A stretch of DNA of 6,702 nt from Eubacteriales Family XIII. Incertae Sedis bacterium (GTDB taxonomy: Bacteria; Bacillota_A; Clostridia; Peptostreptococcales; Anaerovoracaceae), in NCBI GenBank assembly GCA_031280075.1, contig JAITHG010000305.1:1-6702 (forward strand). The letters run 5' to 3'. How positions within the stretch are numbered: the first letter of the stretch is position 1; each line of letters starts with the position of its first letter. Under the pieces are notes generated by a model. The model had not been told where the DNA came from. It saw nothing but the letters and a program-made list of their open reading frames with translations, and searched no databases. Of this stretch, positions 1 to 5,110 are shown piece by piece. The position numbers and the translations under genes are program-made.

Positions 1-14
1 TCAAAGCGCCACGT

Positions 15-212
15 TCACAGCCGCAACTGATCCTGTGCGTACTTCGCAAGATCCGCGATCGCCTCGCAGGTCGCGGCACAGAGCTGCTCCGCGAGCCGGC
101 GCGTCTTTTCGTCCGCATCCGTCGCCGCCAAGATGCCGTCGAACCTTTCCCGCAGCGCCAATGGGATGCGGTCGTATTCGCTGTTCGTGTAGGAAAATGT
201 GTACTGCGCCAT
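15..212 (-). CDS. Small hypothetical protein, 65 aa, last gene of the Mo-enzyme cluster
   Basis: I do not recognise this protein. It starts with MAQYTFSYTN and is soluble, mostly helical-looking and acidic to neutral, with no signal peptide or membrane segment. Two cysteines lie four residues apart (LCAATC), too few for an iron-sulfur site alone. The ATG at 212 is chosen because AGGAG sits 7 nt upstream; an in-frame GTG at 230 would place that SD inside the gene. It follows the [4Fe-4S] subunit by 66 nt on the same strand and is probably cotranscribed with it. Its composition is balanced, unlike the Arg/Gly/His-rich overlapping frame at 1-261. It could be a small accessory or assembly protein for the Mo enzyme, but only its position suggests this. 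Confidence 0.72.
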   Translation of the reverse strand: MAQYTFSYTNSEYDRIPLALRERFDGILAATDADEKTRRLAEQLCAATCEAIADLAKYAQDQLRL

Positions 213-266
213 CGTATCGCTCCTCTCCACAACACTGCCGCACTCCGCAGCGTCCGATCATGCGTC

Positions 267-279
267 AGGCAGATTGCCT
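267..279 (-). repeat. Short intercistronic hairpin
   Basis: The perfect inverted repeat AGGCA-atc-TGCCT (5-bp stem, 3-nt loop) overlaps the stop codon of the iron-sulfur subunit. No T-run follows in the direction of transcription, so it does not look like an intrinsic terminator. A role in mRNA processing or translational uncoupling is possible, and so is chance. Confidence 0.3.
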
Positions 280-620
280 TACAGCGGGCTGTAGAGCACC
301 GCGCGCGGAAGCTCTTCCATCTCCCCGGCAAGCGCCGCCAGCTCGCCGTACTTCATGCAGGCCGTCCCGCAGTGCTTCACGCAGGCGGGTTTGTCGTCCT
401 CCCCGGAGGCAATGCGCTCGGCGCACAGGTTGCAGAGCGGCGTGAAGTAGGGCTGGTAGTCGAAATGTACGCGATCCGTGCCCGGCTTTTCCGTGATCTG
501 CTCCACGATGCGGATGCCCCACTGTCCCACATCGAAGCCGTTCTCCTGTTTGCAGGCGATCTCGCAGGCATGGCAACCCGTGCAGTAATGCATGTCCACC
601 AGGATACCCTTCTTGTGCAT
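279..620 (-). CDS. Two-cluster [4Fe-4S] electron-transfer subunit of a molybdopterin oxidoreductase
   Basis: This 113-aa ferredoxin-like protein should pass electrons between the catalytic subunit encoded just upstream and an external carrier. The N-terminal motif is C13-x2-C16-x2-C19-x3-C23. The second half has C63-x2-C66, then C80-x3-C84, giving ligands for two [4Fe-4S] clusters in the bacterial-ferredoxin arrangement where C23 and C84 cross over. A ninth cysteine, C88, lies in CGTACM, where relatives such as DmsB usually have CPTGAM. The protein is about half the length of four-cluster DmsB-type subunits. It has no signal peptide, so it is cytoplasmic. The start is fixed by AGGAGG placed 7 nt before ATG 620. 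It lies 56 nt after the catalytic gene. The family is clear; the specific partner is inferred from adjacency. Confidence 0.93.
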   Translation of the reverse strand: MHKKGILVDMHYCTGCHACEIACKQENGFDVGQWGIRIVEQITEKPGTDRVHFDYQPYFTPLCNLCAERIASGEDDKPACVKHCGTACMKYGELAALAGEMEELPRAVLYSPL

Positions 621-630
621 GGTCAAACCT

Positions 631-660
631 CCTGTCCTTTCCTGTCCCGTTCTGTCCCGT
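631..660 (-). repeat. Three 10-bp tandem units in the leader of the Fe-S subunit gene
   Basis: Read on the plus strand, the units are CCTGTCCTTT, CCTGTCCCGT and TCTGTCCCGT; on the coding strand the core is ACGGGACAG. The next ten bases (661-670) begin CCTGAC and may be a degenerate fourth unit. The array ends directly at the AGGAGG of the Fe-S subunit gene and fills most of the 56-nt gap after the catalytic gene. The period is one helical turn. It could be slippage-generated sequence or a protein or RNA-binding array. Confidence 0.6.
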
Positions 661-676
661 CCTGACGGTGCCGCCC

Positions 677-2980
677 TCACCGGTTTCCCCATACGGCCAC
701 AGGCGGCTTGTCGGGCGAACCCCCATCCATCTTTGCGAGGCGCACGAGGGTGTACTTGTAGGCGTTGCCGCCGTAGCCCGTCCGCGACTGTGCCCCGAAG
801 GGCACGATCTTGTTCACGTTCACGTCCCAGGACGCGTAGAGGTTTGGCGAGGCACCGGGGGTCTCGGGCAGCCACCACCCGTGCAGGACGCTGACCGTCC
901 GGGGATGGATGCCGGGGTTGATCTTCACCTTGCGCGTGATGCGTCCCCTGTCGTTCTCGATGAAGACCCATTCCCCCTCGTCCACCCGCAGGTCGCGTGC
1001 CGTATCCGGGTGGATCTCGACCTCAGGCCAAGGGGCGCACTCGCGCAGCCAGGGGATGTTTCTGTGCTCCGAGTGGAAGAACACCGGGGAACGCCGACCC
1101 GTGATCATGACGAGCGGATACTTCTTGAACAGCTCGGGCGTGGACATCTCGCTCTCGAAAGGCTCCTGGTAATAGGGAAGGTCATCGACGCGCGTGTGCC
1201 CCGTCGCGCCCCAGGCAGCGTTCTGCGAGGATTTCAGCTCCACCTTGCCGGAGGGCGTGCGGAAGCCGGGCTGCCCGTCCGCACGCAGCGCGCCCGTCTC
1301 GTAACGCCGGTAAGGCACCCAGGCGCTGCCCTCCTCATCGCCCCACTTCCATCCGCCGCGCTCCGCCAGCTGCGCCCACGTCATGCCCGTCGGTTCGAGC
1401 CGCCAGTCCATGTAGTCCGCGATGCCGTTCGGAAAGCGCTCCTTCAGCTCCGGGTTGAAACGCGATGCCATGTCCATGGCGATCTCCCAGTCGCTCTTGC
1501 ACTCCCCGACCTGCACGGCAGGCTGGATGATCTGCACGGGCTGGTACCAGGCGCGGAAACCCGTCCGCTCGGCAAAGGTGGCAGCGGGCAGGATGAGGTC
1601 GGCGACCGACATGGTCGTCGGGTTGTGGAAGAGGTCTACGACGACATTGAAGTCCATCGCCTTGAGCGCCTCGAGGTGCATGCGCATGTCTGCGCCGTTG
1701 CCGACGGGGTTGGATGTCTGGATCCACGTCGCCTTGATGGGATAGGGGTTTTGCGTGAGCATCTGCTGCACGGCGAGATCGGGCTGGATGTAGCAGCGCC
1801 ACTTGCGCAGCCAGCCATACTCCTCCGAGCCGATGCGCTGCTGCACGACCTGCTCGACGAACTCGTCCCCGTACATGTCTGCGAGCTGGTAGTTGTCAAA
1901 GGGGTAGGCTGACACCTGGTAGGCGTTGCGTGCGATGACGTTGCCGCCTGGCACGTCGATGTTACCAGTGATCGCCCAGAGGATGTTGATGGCCTCGGCG
2001 ACGATGACGCCGTCCGGTGCCTGGTCGATGGGCAGCCCCCACTGGATGGCGGAGCCGGGCGAGTTCTGCGCGTAGGCGCGCGCCGCCTCGAGGATCGCCT
2101 CCTTGGGGACGCGCGTGATGCTCGCCACCTTTTCGAGGGGATACTCCTTCGCGCGCTCCCGCAGCGCTTCGAAGCCGATGCACCAGTTTTCCACGAAGTC
2201 ATGATCGTACCAGTCGTTTTCGATGATGGCGTGGATCATGCCGAGGGCGAGCGCCCCGTCCGTCCCGGGGCGGAGCTGCAGATGGTGCTCGGCGCGGCTG
2301 GTCAGGAAATTCTGCCGGGGATCGATGACGATGAGCTTCGAACCGCGCTTCATGCAGTCGACGACCCAGTTCCCATAAAACCCGTCTGGGCAGCCTGTCG
2401 TCGGATCCTGCGCCCAGACCACGATGTACTTCGGCAGGCGGTAACGCGGGTCATCGAAGCGTTTTTCGAAGAACTGCGAACAGTCCGCGACGCTCGTATC
2501 GCCCTGGATGCAGCTCATCGCGCCCAGCCGGGGACCGTAGCACGCCTGCCCGCCAAGCCCGAGCTGCGACCAGTTTGGGCTGCCGTAGTTGTAGGCGATC
2601 AACGACATCGGACCGCCGATGTCACGCCCAGTCCCCTGGATGAAGATGACCGCCTTCGCGCCATACTCCTCCTTGATCCTGCCGAATCTCTCTTCGATGA
2701 TGCCGTATGCCTCGTCCCAACCGATCGGCTCGAAGCGCCCGTCGCCGCGCGCACCCTTGCGCAGGAGCGGGCGCGTGATGCGCTCCGGGTGGTACATGAA
2801 CTGCGTCATGGCGAGCAGGCGTGCACAGCCCCGCCCCTGGTTCCATGGATGACCCTCGTCCCCTTCCACCTTGACGACCTTTCCGTCCTTCACATACAGC
2901 TTGCAGCCGCAACCGCCGTGGCAGCCCGGTCCCGCCGACCACGTGGTCGTGGTCACAACGCGGTCATATTCCTTGCGCAT
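677..2980 (-). CDS. Molybdopterin-dependent oxidoreductase, catalytic subunit (MopB / DMSO reductase superfamily)
   Basis: This 767-aa protein is a full-length Mo/W-bis-pterin enzyme. The N-terminal Fe-S segment (about residues 12-65) contains C20, C24, C26 and C52 and the typical KDGKVVKVEGDE stretch. The Mo-binding core follows. QACYGPRLGAM (145-155) aligns by eye with the metal-ligand loop of formate dehydrogenase, making C147 the candidate Mo ligand. TGNIDVPGGN (338-347) and FHNPTTMSVADLILPAATF (451-469) are standard MopB landmarks. The C-terminal pterin-dinucleotide domain starts near 620 (YPLVMITGRR) and contains VEIHPDTARDLRVDEGEWV. ATG 2980 is chosen for GGAGGTGAT 6 nt upstream (2987-2995). 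The N-terminus has no Tat signal, so the enzyme is cytoplasmic. The gene is first in the cluster and pairs with the Fe-S subunit. The style of the N-terminus (WSAGPGCHGGC) reminds me of anaerobic catechol dehydroxylase-type MopB enzymes; the substrate is unknown. Confidence 0.95.
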   Translation of the reverse strand: MRKEYDRVVTTTTWSAGPGCHGGCGCKLYVKDGKVVKVEGDEGHPWNQGRGCARLLAMTQFMYHPERITRPLLRKGARGDGRFEPIGWDEAYGIIEERFGRIKEEYGAKAVIFIQGTGRDIGGPMSLIAYNYGSPNWSQLGLGGQACYGPRLGAMSCIQGDTSVADCSQFFEKRFDDPRYRLPKYIVVWAQDPTTGCPDGFYGNWVVDCMKRGSKLIVIDPRQNFLTSRAEHHLQLRPGTDGALALGMIHAIIENDWYDHDFVENWCIGFEALRERAKEYPLEKVASITRVPKEAILEAARAYAQNSPGSAIQWGLPIDQAPDGVIVAEAINILWAITGNIDVPGGNVIARNAYQVSAYPFDNYQLADMYGDEFVEQVVQQRIGSEEYGWLRKWRCYIQPDLAVQQMLTQNPYPIKATWIQTSNPVGNGADMRMHLEALKAMDFNVVVDLFHNPTTMSVADLILPAATFAERTGFRAWYQPVQIIQPAVQVGECKSDWEIAMDMASRFNPELKERFPNGIADYMDWRLEPTGMTWAQLAERGGWKWGDEEGSAWVPYRRYETGALRADGQPGFRTPSGKVELKSSQNAAWGATGHTRVDDLPYYQEPFESEMSTPELFKKYPLVMITGRRSPVFFHSEHRNIPWLRECAPWPEVEIHPDTARDLRVDEGEWVFIENDRGRITRKVKINPGIHPRTVSVLHGWWLPETPGASPNLYASWDVNVNKIVPFGAQSRTGYGGNAYKYTLVRLAKMDGGSPDKPPVAVWGNR

Positions 2981-2986
2981 GGGTGC

Positions 2987-2995
2987 ATCACCTCC
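2987..2995 (-). promoter_or_regulatory. Ribosome binding site that decides the Mo-enzyme start
   Basis: GGAGGTGAT on the minus strand is a near-complete match to the anti-Shine-Dalgarno sequence and sits 6 nt before ATG 2980. It rules against the longer in-frame start near 3064, whose extra 28 residues are Arg-rich and resemble no signal peptide. Confidence 0.85.
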
Positions 2996-3093
2996 GTCCC
3001 CAACAGTTCGTCCATTCCGACATGGTCTGCGCCTCTTCCCTGCAACGTCCTGCCGACTGCGCACCAGAGCGTTCCGATGCGCCTCTCGATGCC

Positions 3094-3102
3094 ATTATAC
3101 CA
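3094..3102 (-). promoter_or_regulatory. Extended -10 promoter for the Mo-enzyme cluster
   Basis: Read on the minus strand the site is TGGTATAAT: a perfect -10 hexamer with a TGn extension. No TTGACA-like -35 lies 16-18 bp upstream; that position is taken by a GC palindrome. Initiation about 7 nt downstream would give a leader of roughly 107 nt before ATG 2980. In that leader I recognise no molybdenum-cofactor riboswitch or other named RNA. Confidence 0.6.
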
Positions 3103-3115
3103 TCCGTTGGCAGGG
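3095..3115 (+). repeat. 21-bp direct repeat, left copy
   Basis: The 21 bases here match 4973-4993 at 18 positions, and all three differences are transitions. The shared core is TACCATCCGT followed by GGCA. This copy contains the reverse complement of the minus-strand -10 box. The two copies bracket the DUF3825 gene together with its own promoter and leader. Confidence 0.6.
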
Positions 3116-3123
3116 CGCGCGCC
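3114..3123. promoter_or_regulatory. 10-bp perfect palindrome between divergent promoters, possible operator
   Basis: GGCGCGCGCC is a perfect palindrome 15-20 bp from both extended -10 boxes, in the spot where the -35 element of either promoter would lie. A single regulator bound here could control both directions. In GC-rich DNA a palindrome of this composition can also arise by chance. Confidence 0.35.
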
Positions 3124-3138
3124 GCCGAACCCTAATTA

Positions 3139-3147
3139 TGGTATACT
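3139..3147 (+). promoter_or_regulatory. Extended -10 promoter for the DUF3825 gene
   Basis: TGGTATACT is an extended -10 box with one mismatch in the hexamer. No recognisable -35 is present. A start about 7 nt downstream would give a leader of about 79 nt that contains the hairpin at 3179-3210. Confidence 0.55.
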
Positions 3148-3152
3148 GAATT

Positions 3153-3166
3153 ACGGGATTGCCCGT
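3153..3166 (+). repeat. Short stem-loop at the 5' end of the DUF3825 leader
   Basis: ACGGG-attg-CCCGT forms a 5-bp stem with a 4-nt loop, at about the expected transcription start. It may stabilise the 5' end of the message; no function can be assigned. Confidence 0.3.
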
Positions 3167-3178
3167 CTGCCAGACACA

Positions 3179-3210
3179 GTGCAATATTTCGTTTCCGATC
3201 AATATTGTGC
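3179..3210 (+). promoter_or_regulatory. Leader hairpin / dyad just upstream of the DUF3825 ribosome binding site
   Basis: CAATATT (3182-3188) and AATATTG (3201-3207) are perfect inverted repeats 12 nt apart. The stem extends outward by two G-U wobbles and one G-C pair, and inward by TCG/CGA closing a TTTC loop with a 2-nt bulge, about 13 pairs in all. It ends 12 nt before the AGGA of the RBS. It could be a translational control element or, as DNA, a regulator-binding dyad. Confidence 0.5.
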
Positions 3211-3232
3211 CAATAACAGAACAGGAAGAGAT

Positions 3233-4960
3233 ATGATCATCCAAGAAGCGGCATTGAACCTTATCAAAAGAAATGTGTACCCGCGTATTCCGGACAGGCT
3301 GATCGAGGCGTTCGTCGATGCCTCCTTCGAATATTCGGCGCAGAATAAACTGATCCTCACTGCGGAACGGGGCGACGAACAGCTTTTCCCCCTGCTGCGA
3401 CCGACCCACCAGAAGAGCGCCGTCCTGGCTCGGGCGCTGTACGGGAAGCCCATGGAGCTGTTCCGCGTCTTCTTCTATGACAAAGACATCCCCTTTGCCG
3501 AACAGCGGCACGGGGTGTCGTTCTGCTCGAGATACCCGGACATAGAGGCAGCGCTGCCCAAGCTGTACGCAGCGAGCGGCGTAGGCTGGACCTGCCCGGA
3601 CATCCAGTCCGAGAAGCTTCCACCCGCGCTTGACGAAGGTTTTGTACGCACCCGCATCGAAAACGCCTATCGCAGGTACGTGGACAGACCGTACCATCCG
3701 GAGACATTCGGTCTCCCCGACGCGCTGTGCATCGATAGGCTCGTCCGGCTGGTCCTCGAAGGGTACCTGATTGAGCTGGGATGTTCGGATGTCATGGAGT
3801 TTTCGCGTGGGCGCTTCGTGTTCGATGTGGGGCTTCTGAACGTCAACCGGGAAATCCTCTACCTCATCTACAGCCCGGAAGCAGAGACGCTCGACTTCTG
3901 CACCTACCGGCGCGCTTCGATCGATTATCCGAACGAGGATCGCAGGATGAAGAAGTGTATGGACGCGCTGAACGGCTTCGACAAGAACAACAGCCTCGGC
4001 TATCCGCTGATGAAGCGCTGGGCGTACATCGACCGGGAGAAGTACGAATGGCTGCGCCTTACAATGCTGAACGAACGATGGGCACCCGGCGGCGGCACGC
4101 CCGACCCGGTGGCGGAGGAACGCGCCATCGAGCGGTACATCGAGAATACCTTTGTGCGCCTCCTGTGGGAAAAGAAGGTGCTGATGTTCAACGGGCGCAA
4201 AGAGCCGGTGGTCTCTTTGGAGCATGCGACGATCGCCGTTTTCAATACCGGGCTGGTCAACAAGACCTACCAGTCCATCTACGCCCTCTTCAAGAAAAAC
4301 GAGAAAAGCGTCCCCATCTGGAAGCTCGACGGCTTCGAGGTCGCCGGGCGCGGCGCGATGAACGGGGTGTCAGTGCTGCCGGAGCGGGCGCGCTACTTCG
4401 AGACGAAGGAGGACATGTTCTACGACCTCGACATCTCGAACGCGAAGTACCCGGAACTGAATTTCGACCATATGCTCATCGACAATTTCGAGCGGCTGCC
4501 CGAGAAGATCCGTGAGAACTATCTGGGCAGCCAGTACGGCGACTACCTCGCAGCCCGCGAATACACGCGCCGGGAGATTCGTGCCAATCGTCCGTCGAAC
4601 GCGAAGAACACGCTGATGATGCTCTTCAAGAACGCGCTCGAAAAGTCCGTCCTCATGGCGGAGTGGAACTATCGGACAGGCATCCCCATGTACTACATCC
4701 CAGAAGGGGAGATGATCATCCTCCTGCCCATCGCGCTCGAGAGCGAGCTGGACATGCTGCGCGACCCCGAGAAATCCACAACAGACCTGAAAATCGACCT
4801 CGCCGTGGCAATGAAGCGTTCGAGCGAAGGCAATGTCACGAAGTACATCGGCAAGACAATCTTCACCCTGCCGATGGCTTACCGCAGCGCACGGTTGGTC
4901 GCACGCCCAGCCAACGAGTGGCTCACGGTGGACATGGCAGGCGGAGGCGAGGACGAGTGA
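3233..4960 (+). CDS. DUF3825-domain protein, 575 aa, function unknown
   Basis: This protein has no signal peptide or membrane segment and should be cytoplasmic. The C-terminal half (about 295-565) matches the DUF3825 pattern as I know it: AVFNTGLVNKTYQSIYALF (335-353), PIWKLDGFEV (361-370), IPMYYIPEGEMIILLPIAL (484-502) and, near the end, LPMAYRSARLVARPANEWL (546-564). The domain has no assigned biochemical activity that I know of. Residues 137-212 look like a diverged second copy: RIENAY and FDVGLLNVNREILYLI correspond to YIENTF and FNTGLVNKTYQSIYAL. Residues 1-130 are unrecognised. ATG 3233 is chosen because AGGA lies 6 nt upstream and the reading frame before it (from 2201) runs antisense through the Mo-enzyme gene. 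It is divergent from the Mo cluster, with its own promoter and a structured leader. Confidence 0.88.
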   Translation: MIIQEAALNLIKRNVYPRIPDRLIEAFVDASFEYSAQNKLILTAERGDEQLFPLLRPTHQKSAVLARALYGKPMELFRVFFYDKDIPFAEQRHGVSFCSRYPDIEAALPKLYAASGVGWTCPDIQSEKLPPALDEGFVRTRIENAYRRYVDRPYHPETFGLPDALCIDRLVRLVLEGYLIELGCSDVMEFSRGRFVFDVGLLNVNREILYLIYSPEAETLDFCTYRRASIDYPNEDRRMKKCMDALNGFDKNNSLGYPLMKRWAYIDREKYEWLRLTMLNERWAPGGGTPDPVAEERAIERYIENTFVRLLWEKKVLMFNGRKEPVVSLEHATIAVFNTGLVNKTYQSIYALFKKNEKSVPIWKLDGFEVAGRGAMNGVSVLPERARYFETKEDMFYDLDISNAKYPELNFDHMLIDNFERLPEKIRENYLGSQYGDYLAAREYTRREIRANRPSNAKNTLMMLFKNALEKSVLMAEWNYRTGIPMYYIPEGEMIILLPIALESELDMLRDPEKSTTDLKIDLAVAMKRSSEGNVTKYIGKTIFTLPMAYRSARLVARPANEWLTVDMAGGGEDE

Positions 4961-4972
4961 AGGGCGGACGCG

Positions 4973-4993
4973 TTGTACCATCCGTCGGCAAGG
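4973..4993 (+). repeat. 21-bp direct repeat, right copy
   Basis: This is the partner of 3095-3115 (18 of 21 identical). It begins 12 nt after the DUF3825 stop codon. Its minus-strand reading ends in TGGTACAA, a weaker relative of the -10 box in the left copy, which would point antisense into the DUF3825 gene. Confidence 0.6.
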
Positions 4994-5027
4994 TTGCAGC
5001 CGTCTGACAGACGAGTTTGTTGCAACC
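4992..5027 (+). repeat. Nested hairpin between the DUF3825 and reductase genes
   Basis: GGTTGCAGC (4992-5000) pairs with GTTGCAACC (5019-5027) over 9 bp with one G-U. Stacked on it is CGTCT-gac-AGACG (5001-5013), leaving a 5-nt bulge. The structure should be stable, but no T-run follows on either strand, so it is not a standard intrinsic terminator. It may still protect the DUF3825 mRNA 3' end or act as a binding site upstream of the next promoter. Confidence 0.5.
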
Positions 5028-5043
5028 CGATACTTGATGAATA

Positions 5044-5052
5044 TGGTACAAT
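5044..5052 (+). promoter_or_regulatory. Extended -10 promoter for the YhdH-family gene
   Basis: TGGTACAAT is an extended -10 with one hexamer mismatch, 58 nt before the start codon. TTGCAA at 5020-5025 is the only -35-like hexamer upstream and its 21-bp spacing is too long, so the promoter probably relies on the extended -10. Confidence 0.55.
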
Positions 5053-5110
5053 AAACAAAAGGCACTGAACACCGCCGCTTTCTTGGGGATGTATTGAAGG
5101 AGGTACTGTT

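Noticed and set aside
1..261. 86-codon minus-strand frame over the small gene
   Set aside because: Its composition is Arg/Gly/Cys-rich and shadow-like. The overlapping 65-codon frame has a proper RBS and balanced composition.
668..1912. Long plus-strand open frame (414 codons) over the Mo-enzyme gene
   Set aside because: It is antisense to a gene with unmistakable family motifs, its translation is Arg/Leu/Val/His-rich without a recognisable domain, and no RBS precedes it. GC-rich third positions explain the lack of stops.
2981..3064. Longer N-terminus of the Mo enzyme with an Arg-rich KRRRPC stretch, which might suggest a twin-arginine signal
   Set aside because: No hydrophobic segment follows, the consensus is not met, and a near-perfect SD lies 6 nt before ATG 2980.
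2981..3087. Molybdenum-cofactor riboswitch in the Mo-cluster leader
   Set aside because: The leader of about 107 nt shows no recognisable conserved core of that RNA class. A covariance-model search would settle it.
2201..3232. In-frame N-terminal extension of the DUF3825 protein
   Set aside because: The upstream frame is open but antisense to the Mo-enzyme gene and crosses the promoter region. The RBS and ATG at 3233 give the true start.
3095..4225. 376-codon minus-strand frame over the DUF3825 gene
   Set aside because: It is the antisense shadow of a gene with recognised DUF3825 motifs and has no domain of its own.
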